From NCBI RefSeq assembly GCF_030734285.1, contig NZ_CP132295.1, forward strand, positions 959,157-1,023,156: a DNA stretch of 64,000 nucleotides, in the 5' to 3' direction. Under the pieces are notes generated by a model. That model did not search any database, was not told where the DNA came from, and worked only from the letters and a program-made list of their open reading frames with translations. Below, piece after piece: positions 36,713 to 47,130 of this stretch (the first letter of the stretch is position 1; the number at the start of each line of letters is the position of its first letter). Position numbers and translations under genes: made by a program. The stretch is from Natronococcus sp. AD-5. Lineage in GTDB: Archaea; Halobacteriota; Halobacteria; Halobacteriales; Natrialbaceae.

Positions 36713-37724
36713 CTATTTTGAGGTAAGGCCCTCAAACCGGGTGGGAGATTTCTCGAGCTGGTCGTACATTTCGTCGGGGAATGGAAGGCTCCCATAGATT
36801 GAGTAGGGGCACTGCTCTTGGCCGATGCAGTACCGTTGCATATCGTCGTTATCGCAGTTCATCGGCAGCGGTGTATTCCCTGTAGGGCCAATTCCTCGCT
36901 CGTCCCGCCGAGCTTCGTACTTGATCTGGTATTCAGAGATCTCTGGATCGTACCACGGCCACCGGCTGAACAGGTCTTTGAGTTCGTCGGTTACCTCATC
37001 GACGGATTTCTCGCGATACCGCGGGAGCCACATCACCATCCGAACGAGGTTGAAGAGGTCTTTTCGGACCGGTTTCTCCTCTTGGAGCCGCTCATCCATC
37101 GCTGCCAGACAGGGCAGCTCAAACAGGTCCTCGAGTTCCGTGATTTCGACCGGGCGCGATCCACCACCAGAGTGGCTAATGCGATACGAATTGACGCGAT
37201 CACTCCGATCGATCGTCACTGATCGGTGCGACGCAGAATTAGCAAGCGTTTTGGCGACGCTACGGTGGTTGGACAGCTGGCTCAACTGAGTTCTTTCACC
37301 CTCGTTCTCTGGCTCATATACCTCGAGCGCGTCGGACAACTCTTGAGCAGTGTGAAACTCACCGACCTGAGTGTGTGGGGACGCTCGCACAGCATTTCGG
37401 AGCAGTCGGACGACTTGCTCGCCTCGATCCCAGTTTTTCCACACCTCCTCGTAACGACCGATGTCGAGCGCGTAGTCAGTTCGCTCGGTGATGGCTGTCT
37501 CATGCTCTCGGAGCCACTTGCGTTGTGGCTCGCCGAGTTCGCCCTCTTGAACTGCCTGTAACCGGCCAAAACACCTCTTGGCGTACGATCGATAGGTATC
37601 ATGGAGATGATCGAGTGGGATGTAGAGATGGTTGTTCTTGACCTGTGTTCGAATCTCGCCCGTCTCATCGCTATTTGTAGCTTCGGTGGCTGACCGTGCG
37701 AGACACTTTCGAGAAGCAACCGCG
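36713..37724 (-). CDS. Primase-large-subunit-like Fe-S protein, N-terminus unclear
   Basis: The minus frame is open from about 37724 to 36713 with no ATG near its beginning; a GTG at 37444 (WKNWDRGEQVVRLL) is an inner start only. The upstream part reads SDETGEIRTQVKNNHLYIPL and continues without a break, so the true start is probably lost or lies at an unusual codon. The C-terminal ~110 residues resemble the PriL Fe-S domain: ELPCLAAMDERLQEEKPVRK, then DPEISEYQIKYEARR and PMNCDNDDMQRYCIGQEQCP. The four cysteines fit the [4Fe-4S] pattern. Related proteins occur near primases on haloarchaeal mobile DNA. It is divergent from the DUF7845-like gene. Confidence 0.6.
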
Positions 37725-37933
37725 GGGGCTGTTCACTATTCCAATGCTACCTCGGCGTTTTGCGGCGCACTGTTTCGATCTACGAATCCGATCGGCAATT
37801 CTCAACGGAGGTGATCGGGCGTACGTGACGGCTACCTCGAATGTGTTGAACCACTGCTGAGTCGAGTCTAAGCACGTCACGCAAGACCCCCGCCGAAATT
37901 CCGAGCCGGTTGCGTGTGGAGGAGGCGGTCTAA

Positions 37934-39170
37934 GTGCCCGCTCAGCAGTTCCTCGAAACGCAGTGCCACGAATTTGGCGGCTACTTCAATTTCGACGAGT
38001 ACGGGCTGAAATCCGTACTACGCGCTCACTGGCTTTTGGAAAGAGCACGATTGGGTCGGCGGAGGTAAACCCTCGGCAGCCTTCGAGTTCGACGGCCAAG
38101 AGTGGGCCGCCCTTCTCAACTACGATGATCAGCCAATTCTCCCATGGTCTGATCTATCCTACAAGGTCGAGACGGCCTACCTCTATCGTGTCTACGTCGT
38201 CGGCATGGACGAGACGTACGACGAAAAGAACGCCAATGCCAGTCGGCGGGTGAAAGGTGGGACGTTCACTGTCTATCTCCGCTGGCCGGACATGAAAAAA
38301 CGCGACGAGGAGACGGGCGCAATCAGCAAGGTCAACGGCTACATGGACCTTGGACGGTCGTATCTCACCGTTCGCGCCCAGGCGTCGAACGTCGATTTCG
38401 CGAAGTACCTCGATCTCACGGCCGAAGCGTTCGCCGCGTTCAGCGTTCCGAGACGGTACTTCGCGGATCCACACGAATCGAGCAACGTCAACGACGCAGC
38501 AGTGTACGTCCGACCAAAGCGAGACGTCTCCGGGCCGATCTACGTGGTGTATGGACCGATCGCACGAATTCACCAGCTGTTCGAGTCCGTTCGATTAGGC
38601 TACTGGAAGCACGTCGAGGACAACCGCGAGCGACCCGCCGACTAGGTGACGACGATGGTCGACTCCGAGCGCGCGGCGAAGCTCATCCCGGGCCACAAGA
38701 TTGGGAAGGAGGTGAGGCACTACTACATGCGGAACCCCGACAACTATAATCCCGATCAGTTCGGGTGGCATCCCAAACTCGAGGTGTCGTTCCAGACCTC
38801 GATCACCGAGGACGGTCTCGTCGGCCCGTTCGAGGGTTCCACTCTTGAGGAACTCCTCGAGCAGTTGCGAGGGGAAGCGGCCTACGTCAACGTCCACACC
38901 GAACAGCAATCTGGTGGCGAAATCAGGGGTCAAATCGCCCCTGCCGATACTGTGACCGTCGAGTTCACCGAGCAAGTGGATGCAACCGTCGCAGCCGACG
39001 AAGCGCTGCGAGTCGAACCCCAGGTGACGCTGGACGTAATCGATGGGGAAACCCCTGACGGAGAGCCAGATTCTGATGCGGAGCCCGATGAAGAGCCGGA
39101 CTCTGGTGAAGACGAGGAGTCGGAACCAGACGACCTAGATGAAGATGAGGCGGATCCAGGGGATTATTAA
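37934..39170 (+). pseudogene. DUF7845-like protein, frameshift plus in-frame UAG
   Basis: The gene can be followed from VPAQQFLETQCHEFGGYFNF (GTG 37934) to a frameshift near 38010, then PYYALTGFWKEHDWVGGGKP and through YRVYVVGMDETYDEK, TFTVYLRWPDMKKR, RRYFADPHESSNVNDAAVYV and YWKHVEDNRERPAD. There an in-frame TAG at 38643-38645 stops it. The same frame continues at once (GTG 38646: TTMVDSERAAKLIPGHKIGK, EVRHYYMRNPDN) to 39170 with a Glu/Asp-rich tail. The layout matches haloarchaeal DUF7845 proteins read from memory. Function unknown; they occur on plasmids and proviruses. Confidence 0.65.
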
Positions 39171-39500
39171 AGTTCAATCAATCCTACATCCCATTATCGG
39201 CAGAAGTAGAGGCTGATCACAATGACTGTCGTTAGTGATGTAACGTAACGCTATAAGGTACGAACACCATCCCGTAGAACCATCTCGCAAAGTAAATTGA
39301 CGAAACCGACCAACTCATCGGCACCAGTCTCGGGACGGAGGCTCACGATATTATATCATAGTTCACGATAATGACTGCACAGAAGAACGTGAGACGGTCC
39401 CGGTTTCCCTCTTTGACCGGAATGGCGGCGCGTTCACGGAACTGTTGACCCGAAACCTGATCTGACCAGAGAGATAGCGGCGATCACATCGGTAACCCCA

Positions 39501-39653
39501 GCCGTCACAGAAATTTTATCACGTTCCATATCAACAATAATCTATCCTGTCCTCGGCTGGGTGATTAGCGGCTTCACCCTAATTTAAAGCAGCCGGTTAC
39601 GCTGATATCGACCGCAAGAAAGCGTCTGGGTGTGTAAACCTTTCTGTGATGGC
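39501..39653. mobile_element. ~153-bp MITE-like element
   Basis: Left end GCCGTCACAGAAA and right end TTTCTGTGATGGC are near-perfect inverted repeats. Outside them lie near-direct repeats CATCGGTAACCCCA (39487) and CATCGGTGACCCAG (39657). No gene inside. The rest of 39171-39911 is also non-coding as far as I can see. Confidence 0.45.
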
Positions 39654-39911
39654 CACCATCGGTGACCCAGGAAAAGACGGACCGTCGTGAGATTCCTGGC
39701 AGGAAGACGGTAGATGGCTACCGCCCTACCGGCGGGAGAGACGACGATCACTCACTATCGTCGGTCGTCGATAGTCTCGATCAACCAGATTGCCTCGCCG
39801 GAGTGCCAGACCGCTGTTTCCGATCTGGGATCGGGTCATCGGCAGGGTATACGTGACGTGAGCGAATCGCTTCGAATCCGAAGATCGGTGAGGCTCCCCG
39901 AGTGGGGCAGT

Positions 39912-40698
39912 TCAGCCCTCCGCGCGAGTGAAGGGGAACGTCCCGATCGCGACAGCGCCAATAGCGAGCAGTATGCCCACGATGGCGGTGCTACCCAGGA
40001 ATCCATCGGCGGAGGCTGCACTGGATTGCTCGGCTTCGGTGACATCGATCGTCGCCGATGCGGTGTCTGACTGCCCGGCCGCATCGACGGCCGTGACGGT
40101 CACTTCGTGCGTTTCCGCGTTCTCGAAGGTATAGCTCAGTTTGGGCGAGGTGGTCGTCTCGTCGGCCGTGCCGTCACTGTTCAGATCCCACTCGTACGAC
40201 TCGATACCGTGGTCGTCGGTCGGATCACTGGCGTCAAGCTGAACCTCCGTTTCCGCTTCGGCGGAATCGGGAGCCGAGAGATCGGCTGTCGGTGGCGTCG
40301 TCACGGGGACGAGAGCGGTTCTTGAACTCCGCTCTCCGTTGTCGTCGATAACGATGAGCGTCGCCGTGTGCGGCCCGACCTCTTCGAAGGAGTGTGTCGT
40401 CTTCACGTCGTGGCATGTATCCTTCTCATCGAACTTCCAGCAGACGTTGGCCACGTCGTTGCGCTCGCTGATCGCGGTCGCGTCGACCGTGAAGGATTCG
40501 CCCGGAGCCACGCCGTTTGGTATCTATGCCTCCTCGAGGACGGCGTTGTCGATGACAGCTTGCTCTGTCATCATCTGCGGCGACACTGATGGAGTATCGC
40601 TCAGCGCCATCGCCGGCCCCATTCCTACTGTCAGCCCCACTGTGATCAGCAGGACCAATGTGCCAATCCGTGCAAACCGTCGGTATGATGTTAACATT
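39912..40698 (-). pseudogene. PKD-domain surface protein interrupted by an in-frame UAG
   Basis: ATG 40698 begins a signal-type N-terminus (MLTSYRRFARIGTLVLLITV, GLTVGMGPAMALSD) that reads in frame to NAVLEEA, then TAG at 40524-40526. The same frame continues IPNGVAPGESFTVDATAISE through two PKD-like beta domains (HTATLIVIDDNG; HGIESYEWDLNSDGTADETT, HEVTVTAVDAAGQSDTASAT) to a C-terminal membrane helix (GFLGSTAIVGILLAIGAVAI) and stop at 39912. Without the UAG it would be one exported, anchored protein of about 260 residues. It lies 29 bp after the giant oxidase gene on the same strand, probably its operon partner. Confidence 0.7.
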
Positions 40699-40727
40699 GT
40701 TATTGTCCTTGTGAAGGGGTGACAGAG

Positions 40728-43700
40728 TCAGATATCGAGGTCTATTTTCCTATCGGCGTCATTCAGCGTGAGTGTCCCTGTTGGTTCCTTCTGGCCAAAG
40801 AAGACGTACCGATTATCGGCGTCGGTGTCAATACTCACCAATCCGTCGGTAATCTCGACGTTAACCCCGGCTCGGTCGCCGAAGTGACCGAGGATCTGAG
40901 CGTCCGCGTCGAGCAGATCAGTGATCTCCCGGTTGTCGACCGATCCGTAGAACAGGTACGCTGCTCCAGCGCCGATATCAGCGGCGTCACTATCGGGGAC
41001 GCCGATCAGCAGGTCCTGTGTCCCATCACCGGTCGCGTCGCCGCGTGCGACGGTCCAGCCCGGTCGGTCCTCCGGGCGGAGCTGCAGCTCCCTGGCTCTG
41101 TCAGGCAGTGGGTGGAGATGTCGCCGGCCATGCTTCCGTCTCCTCTGCGCTCCTTTCTTCTTTTTCTTCGTCGGCTTCGCGCTTTCTTTCTTCAGAACGC
41201 CCTTCTTCGGTTGGTCATGGACGCGGAAGATCCCCCAAGCACCGGACTCGAGGCGCCGGCGTTGTTTCGTCTCCTGGTAGAGGAAGTCGCCGGTGCTCTC
41301 GGCAAGGCCGCCGGCACCGCCAAAAGGCACGACTTCGCCGGATTTTGCGACGATGAATCGATCATCGACACCGATCTCTTTGGAGACGTCGATGTTCCGG
41401 AACCGGTTCCACTGGTGATCCGAGAGGTGGAACGACAATCCGCGCGCTTTGTCTGCGACTTGGTTCACGTGGAAGTGAACATGATCGCCGAGGAAGGCTT
41501 CGAAGAGCGGCGTGTTCGGATCGCCGTGAGTGTCGGAGTCGTACACACGGCGCTGCTCATCGCTTGCCCGTTCGAACCGCCGGATGAACGGCTCGGATCG
41601 GTAGTTGATCCCCAGGAAGCCTTGGTCCTCGCGGTCGCCGATCTGCGGACATGGCGCGTCCGGGTTCTCCGTGTCGGGACCGGGCGGGACGACACAGTCG
41701 TCGGGATCGTCGCGGTTGATGATATGCTGGCCATCGGCGAACGCCATCGCAAACCCGCGCATATCAGGTTCACCTGGCGTTTTCACGATAGCCTGAGTGC
41801 TGATCCCCTGCGTTAGCGGTTCGCCGGTGAATGGATCGATGAACTCGCTTCCCGGCGGGTGGACCAACATCTGACCGTAGGCGCCGTGGTGGCGGGTACT
41901 CCGAACGTCGGCGTAATCCCACAGGACGATACCGACGGTCGGATCGTCGACGAGCCACCGATACGTGATCGTCTCGCCCAGGCCAATCGTCTGGTCCCAG
42001 TTGAACCCGACCGCCGTTCCGTCCGATCCGAGGACGTTGTACTCCGTGTGAGTCGAGTGGAGTGAGACTCGCTCGGATCGCTCCCACTCCTCGTCGCCCC
42101 GCGGCGTCCGCATCTGCGGATGCGGGTGATCGTTGTCGAGTTCGTCCGGGTCGAGACGGTTCGTGAGGTTGATCTGGATGCAGTCGCCCTCGTTCACCCA
42201 CAGCGAGAGCGGCGTCGGCTTGCGCTTGCCTTTCTGGATCTTTTTGGCGTGCTTGTCCAGCGCGAACACGGTACCGAAGGGATCGTGGTCGCCGTAGTCG
42301 TTGTACTCGATTGGCGTCTGCAACGCGGAGACGTCGAACTCCCGGACGGGCGCGTCGGCTGGACACGGATCGCCCGGACTCGGTGGCTGCGGCGGCGGGT
42401 TGCCGTCGATGCTCGGGTTCTGGCGGGCGTCCTTGTCCGGCGGGAAGCGCCTATCATCATCGTCCGCGTACAGGAGCTTGGCTTTGTGGCCAATCTCGGA
42501 CCAGTCGAAGTCGCTGAACGGCGCCGGATGGCCCATCTTCACTAGTTCTTTCTTGCTGATCTTGCCCTCGGGCGCGCTCTGATCGGGCAGCGGGTGGAGG
42601 TGATCGACCTCGGCGCCGAACACCCGGTGGATGCCCCACATGCCGTCCCAGAGGTCGTCGACAACCGGCGAGCCGTAGAGATAGTCTTTGATCGGAAGTC
42701 CTGCGGGATTCTCGGTCAATGGCTCTCCGACGAAGCGCTCGTGTCCGTGTTTCTCCTTCTCGCGGTGTTCGCGCTGGTGACCCTCGGTCCCGTCGGCATG
42801 ATCTTCGGGTAGGATGTCGAACGTGAACGCCTCGGAGGTGCCGACAACCTGCGACACCGACTCCTCGGGTGAGAGACCCTCGGGTTCGATGTGGCGGCCG
42901 TTGACGTGGAGCGCGTGTTGTTCCTCGTAGGCACCCTGCCAGAGCCGAATCCGGACTGGATCGTCTTCGTACGCTTCCAGTAACGGCGTGGAGGGATCGC
43001 CGTGAACGAACGAGGAGTGGACGTATGCAGGGTCCTCGTCGTCGCGGATGTAGTAAGGAGTATTACGGTAGTTGATCGCCATCACGCCGGCGTTCTCATT
43101 GTGCTCTTCCTCGGGGTTGATGAACGCGTCGTTTTCCGGATCGTCGGGCGCTTTGTCGACGCCTCGCTCGACGAGCTGGGCGAAGTCGTGGTAGGCGAGC
43201 GCGAACTCCCGGAAGTCATCGCCATTGGGGTTCTCGATGATCGCCTGCGTGCCGCTACGGATCGGATTGCCCGTGTGGGGGTCGAGCCACTCCGATTCCG
43301 GCGGCTCAACAACGAGCGCGCAGAACGTGCCGTTCATCACGTCGTCGACGCCCGTGATGTGGTCGTGGAAGAAGATCGTCCCCTCCTCGTCAGCGAGCCA
43401 GCGGTAGGGGATCGCTCTCTCATCGCCTGGTCGGGCCTCCTGGCGGTAGTTGAATCCATTCGGGAAGCCGTCGGAACCGAGCACGTCGTAGGAGACGAAG
43501 TGGATGTGGTTGCCCTTGCCGCCCTCGGTTTCGTTTCGCAGGTTGACTTGAACGCAGTCGCCGACGTTGGCGCGGATCACAAGCGGTTCGGGATTCAGCT
43601 TCCCCTTTCGGATGAGTTCCGCGTCCTCGATGGGTTCCTCGAGGGTGACCTTGCCTGTGTCAGGGTCGATCTCGCGGTATCCCTCAAGCGCGAACACTAG

Positions 43701-45515
43701 TCCCTCCGGATCATGGTGACCATCGTCGTTGTAGACGATGTCCGCGGGGAGAGCGACGATGTCGTACTCGCGTACAATCCCCTCGATGGCGAGGTCCGGA
43801 CCCTCGAAGCCCGGCACGTCGATGTCGGGGTTGCATGGGTCGGTATACGGCGCGCCCGGGAGGATATCGTCACCGAGCGCCTGTTCTTCCTCGGGCGTGG
43901 GATTGCGGAACCCATCTAATCCCGCCGCACCGTACGGTGGGAACGGTGGAACTTCGCCGAACTCCCCGGGGATGAAGTCCGGAAACCCGGGTACGTCCGA
44001 ATCCGCGGGGATCGGCGGGTCGTTGTCTGGAAGCTGGACGAGTTCGTCCTGCTCTTTGTCGAGGACGCGCAACATCCCCCACATTCCCTCGGCATAGTGG
44101 GGGAACAGGTGACAGTGGAACAACATATCTCCGGTACTACCGTGCGCGCCGCCGGCGCCGACCTGGAACGCGTCGTCGAAGGTCATCTCCGGACGGACCG
44201 ATTCGAAGTCATCGATCGCGGCGGTCGATCCCCCGAAGGCCGGGACGAGTGGCACCTCGTATACCGCACCCAGGCCGATCGTCTGAGAGTCGATCGTGTC
44301 GGACTCTTGGATTGCGGGGATCTCCTTCCAGCGGTGGTTGTGGAGGTGGTGGACGTGGTTCTCCTCGAGGGACGCGCCGATCGCGCTGAACTTAACCGGG
44401 TCGCCGGTGTACATCGGGTAGACGTTGTCGCCGCCGCCGGGATCGCCGTGGATCCAGGAGCTGTAGAATGCCCCCTCGAGGTTCGCGAGTTCGGGGTCGT
44501 CGGACTCAATCGCGGGAATTCGATTGCCGGTCGGATCGGCCCGGTAGTTGATCGCATGGACCGTCTGCGGCTCGTCACTGTTCGGCCACGTGAGCTGTTC
44601 GCCGTCGGCAGTCACAACGCCCTCGGGCGTGTGATAGTAGAGTTGGACTTGTCGGAAGCTCACCCCGGGGACGAACCCGCGTTCAATGGCCGCCTCGGGA
44701 ACGTCTTCGGGGACGTGGATGTCCGCCTGGACGCGACCCTGGCGTTCTTCTCCCGTGTACGGGTCGGTCCACGTCGTCCCCTGTGGGAAGATGGACACCG
44801 ATCCGAACAATCCGCGCGAGAGCAGGTTGGCTTCCTGCGGCGGTTCGTTGGCGCTGTCGACTGCTTGATTGGCGCCGTCGAGGAAGAAGTGCGTTCCTAA
44901 GTGCTCGGCTGACCAGCGATACGTGATGGATTCACCGGGATCAACGGTCGTATCAGGATTGAAGCCGACATCCATTCCGTCGCTGGTCTCCACGTCATAG
45001 GGAAGCGCCGTCTGGTGGATCGACGCGGGTCGATCGAGGTCGTTGTGGAACTCGATCTCGATGATGTCACCCTGATTTGCTCGAAGTGTGAGCGGCTGGA
45101 GAACCTTCGTGTCAACATCATCGGCGCGCCGATTCGCGGGAATATCATCACAGAACGGCGATTCCAGATCGATAACATTGTTTTCGCATGGGACCTTTCC
45201 GGAGGTGGCGCGCACTTCGTCCAGATCTTCCTCAAGAGCGTAGATGGCAGCGTTGGGCTGGTGGAGCCCGTAGCGATTGTACACGAGGTCGACCTCGAGC
45301 GCGTGAACCGTGAATTTGCGAACTTGACCGTCGGCCGCCGGTTCATCAGGAACGGCTTTCTCGCCCGCTCCCGTCATTTGACCGATTCCGGAACTGGCGA
45401 GTAGCATTCCGGCAGAGACAGCACCCCCTTTCATAAAACCACGACGAGTGGGATCTTCATCTTTTGGTTCAGTTTCCGCCTTTTCTAATATCTCGGATGG
45501 ATTATTGCTTGACAT
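40728..45515 (-). CDS. Giant multicopper oxidase (MofA/MnxG-like), Tat-exported
   Basis: 1595 residues, ATG 45515. Twin-arginine signal DPTRRGFMKGGAVSAGMLLA at 21-40. Cupredoxin domains repeat in three large sections, each with a conserved opening (VYN(R/D)(Y/D)G.H.P). His clusters: HVHHLHNH at 387-394, HCHLFPHYAEGM at 467-478 (type 1 Cu with Cys, His, Met), GNHIHF at 668-673, FFHDHI at 715-720, and further His sets in section 3. The last ~90 residues carry an FG-GAP-like repeat (GDATGDGTQDLLIGVPDSDA). The size and repeated layout resemble bacterial Mn(II) oxidases MofA and MnxG; metal specificity is inferred. Unusual: section 3 has weaker ligand motifs (LWDYADV). Confidence 0.85.
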   Translation of the reverse strand: MSSNNPSEILEKAETEPKDEDPTRRGFMKGGAVSAGMLLASSGIGQMTGAGEKAVPDEPAADGQVRKFTVHALEVDLVYNRYGLHQPNAAIYALEEDLDEVRATSGKVPCENNVIDLESPFCDDIPANRRADDVDTKVLQPLTLRANQGDIIEIEFHNDLDRPASIHQTALPYDVETSDGMDVGFNPDTTVDPGESITYRWSAEHLGTHFFLDGANQAVDSANEPPQEANLLSRGLFGSVSIFPQGTTWTDPYTGEERQGRVQADIHVPEDVPEAAIERGFVPGVSFRQVQLYYHTPEGVVTADGEQLTWPNSDEPQTVHAINYRADPTGNRIPAIESDDPELANLEGAFYSSWIHGDPGGGDNVYPMYTGDPVKFSAIGASLEENHVHHLHNHRWKEIPAIQESDTIDSQTIGLGAVYEVPLVPAFGGSTAAIDDFESVRPEMTFDDAFQVGAGGAHGSTGDMLFHCHLFPHYAEGMWGMLRVLDKEQDELVQLPDNDPPIPADSDVPGFPDFIPGEFGEVPPFPPYGAAGLDGFRNPTPEEEQALGDDILPGAPYTDPCNPDIDVPGFEGPDLAIEGIVREYDIVALPADIVYNDDGHHDPEGLVFALEGYREIDPDTGKVTLEEPIEDAELIRKGKLNPEPLVIRANVGDCVQVNLRNETEGGKGNHIHFVSYDVLGSDGFPNGFNYRQEARPGDERAIPYRWLADEEGTIFFHDHITGVDDVMNGTFCALVVEPPESEWLDPHTGNPIRSGTQAIIENPNGDDFREFALAYHDFAQLVERGVDKAPDDPENDAFINPEEEHNENAGVMAINYRNTPYYIRDDEDPAYVHSSFVHGDPSTPLLEAYEDDPVRIRLWQGAYEEQHALHVNGRHIEPEGLSPEESVSQVVGTSEAFTFDILPEDHADGTEGHQREHREKEKHGHERFVGEPLTENPAGLPIKDYLYGSPVVDDLWDGMWGIHRVFGAEVDHLHPLPDQSAPEGKISKKELVKMGHPAPFSDFDWSEIGHKAKLLYADDDDRRFPPDKDARQNPSIDGNPPPQPPSPGDPCPADAPVREFDVSALQTPIEYNDYGDHDPFGTVFALDKHAKKIQKGKRKPTPLSLWVNEGDCIQINLTNRLDPDELDNDHPHPQMRTPRGDEEWERSERVSLHSTHTEYNVLGSDGTAVGFNWDQTIGLGETITYRWLVDDPTVGIVLWDYADVRSTRHHGAYGQMLVHPPGSEFIDPFTGEPLTQGISTQAIVKTPGEPDMRGFAMAFADGQHIINRDDPDDCVVPPGPDTENPDAPCPQIGDREDQGFLGINYRSEPFIRRFERASDEQRRVYDSDTHGDPNTPLFEAFLGDHVHFHVNQVADKARGLSFHLSDHQWNRFRNIDVSKEIGVDDRFIVAKSGEVVPFGGAGGLAESTGDFLYQETKQRRRLESGAWGIFRVHDQPKKGVLKKESAKPTKKKKKGAQRRRKHGRRHLHPLPDRARELQLRPEDRPGWTVARGDATGDGTQDLLIGVPDSDAADIGAGAAYLFYGSVDNREITDLLDADAQILGHFGDRAGVNVEITDGLVSIDTDADNRYVFFGQKEPTGTLTLNDADRKIDLDI

Positions 45516-46009
45516 GCTTGTCTTTGATGTTATTTCAGGAGGATTGCTTGTGGTACGTTCTTCTGACCGAGTATTTCATCTCTTGCGGCCGCTCCTAAGT
45601 TCAAAATATCTAATATGGCCGCATTCGGCCCACTGGCGCGGCTGAATACTCTGTATAGTTCATTTCGTTTCCTCGCATATTCTTTCAGTCTACTGCGATC
45701 GTCTGGCAGCACAGAATTTGCTACCAGATTGGCAATTATTGTAACAACCCTGCTTCCAATTATAATATGAACGTATCTGTTACTGTAGGCCAACCTAAAA
45801 TAGTTCTAAAAAGGAAGAGCAATTACCAGAATATCTATAGGAACTCAGAATTTGATCTTATACTACAATTATATCTGTGATAGAAAGTGGCTCATTTTCC
45901 GTCTCATAGAGTTGGGATTCCTTCGCTGATTATTTCGCTGGAAGGGCAGAACACTAGATTAAGAGCAACCTACAGTATGAATAGGATACAGCTACCTAAC
46001 TAGCTTTAC
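45516..46009. other. Upstream region of the oxidase gene
   Basis: About 490 bp of AT-rich DNA. An 87-codon minus-strand frame (45530-45793, containing RLKEYARKRNELYRVFSRAS) could be a small protein but has no supporting feature. The oxidase promoter should lie here. Confidence 0.4.
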
Positions 46010-47130
46010 TGACCCTGTTCGGTAATCACCACGGTTTCGTTCTTCGGAGATTGCCAGTTGGATCGTCGAGCCGGTTGGCAAGAGCTGTGACAAGTCGATC
46101 AATCAAGACGAGTCCGACGTGAGTTTCGACGCGTTGTCGTCCTTGGACACGGAACGTCAATTTTCGCTCATCTTCTTTGAGACCACTGAAGAAGCGTTCG
46201 CCGACGATTCGGTCGGCGAACGCGTCGTCGAGCGCTTTTCGATCCAGCGTGACGTTGGAGTCCTCGACGAACGCTTCGACGCGATACGTGATTGGGAGCG
46301 GTTCCGTCGTGTTCCACCGATTGTACGTACAGATCAGAAGGCACCGATCCGCGAGAGCGCGTTCGTGGAACTCGAGCGTATCGTACGCCGAGTCACCAAG
46401 GATCTCGGTTACCGTCGTATTAGCAGTCAGACGGTCGTAACGGTCGTAACATTCGAGCGTCGCTGTTTCTGGATGCTGTTTGCGCTGGGTAACGACTGCG
46501 CCAGCGGGAAGATCACTGGCGCAGTCGACCGCGACGAGCAATCCGTAGCCGTAGACCCATCCCTCATCGATGGGATCCCACGCCCACGCACCGTCAGGAT
46601 CGGTGCGTGGGCACTCAAGATGCGTCGAATCGAACACGAACCGAGAGCCGTAGAAGCCGAGTCCGTCGAGGAGTTGAACAAGATGATCGAACAGCCGCTG
46701 AATGAACGGTTGGACACAGTTCCAGAACTCCCAGATCGTGCTCAACACAGGCGTCTCATCTGCGGATTTGCAGATGAGACGCCCGAGAACCGAATCGAAA
46801 CAGTCCTCGAGTTCTCTGAACTGGAACTTCGTCTCGGCAGTGCAAAACAGCAGCCCACGCATCATCTGCGAGCGAGGATACCGTGGATTTCGACCCAGCC
46901 CATTGTCCATCCACTCATCGAGAGCTGATAGGTCAAGCGCCGCGAGGACGCGACGCTTTGCCGACCGAAGGATGTTTGTGACAGGTGCGTCGTCTAGTAC
47001 ATCGGCTGGTGAGGGCGGTTGAGATGACATACTTAAACCACCATCACCGGCTACTTTCACTCTCACACCGCCAGAGGAACCGCTAGCCAGCGTCGGGATG
47101 AATCACACAGGGAATTACCGAACAGGGTCA
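46010..47130. mobile_element. Complete IS element of 1121 bp
   Basis: Perfect 17-bp terminal inverted repeats TGACCCTGTTCGGTAAT at 46010-46026 and ATTACCGAACAGGGTCA at 47114-47130 enclose a single transposase gene that nearly reaches both ends. No target duplication is obvious from the flanks. Looks intact and recently active. Confidence 0.85.
46026..47030 (-). CDS. IS5/IS4-type DDE transposase
   Basis: 334 residues from ATG 47030 (an upstream in-frame start at 47066 would lie close to the repeat). Conserved parts: PVTNILRSAKRRVLAALDLS near 18-37, RYPRSQMMRGLLFCTAETKF near 53-72, RFVFDSTHLECPRTDP near 131-146 (first Asp), VTEILGDSAYDTLEFHERAL near 209-228 (second Asp), and ADRIVGERFFSGLKEDERKL near 276-295 (third catalytic Glu in the SGLKEDE region). 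Stop codon at 46026 lies inside the left repeat. All three acidic residues are in place, so it is probably functional. Closest group is not fixed; IS5-like is most likely. Confidence 0.85.
   Translation of the reverse strand: MSSQPPSPADVLDDAPVTNILRSAKRRVLAALDLSALDEWMDNGLGRNPRYPRSQMMRGLLFCTAETKFQFRELEDCFDSVLGRLICKSADETPVLSTIWEFWNCVQPFIQRLFDHLVQLLDGLGFYGSRFVFDSTHLECPRTDPDGAWAWDPIDEGWVYGYGLLVAVDCASDLPAGAVVTQRKQHPETATLECYDRYDRLTANTTVTEILGDSAYDTLEFHERALADRCLLICTYNRWNTTEPLPITYRVEAFVEDSNVTLDRKALDDAFADRIVGERFFSGLKEDERKLTFRVQGRQRVETHVGLVLIDRLVTALANRLDDPTGNLRRTKPW

Noticed and set aside
38643..40526. Pyrrolysine decoding of the two in-frame UAG codons
   Set aside because: Most genes here end in UGA or UAA or UAG without extension, no pyl genes are in the window, and haloarchaea are not known to use it; decay is simpler.
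40719..41816. Plus-strand 365-codon frame inside the oxidase gene
   Set aside because: Shadow of the multicopper oxidase; high-GC DNA leaves the opposite frame open.
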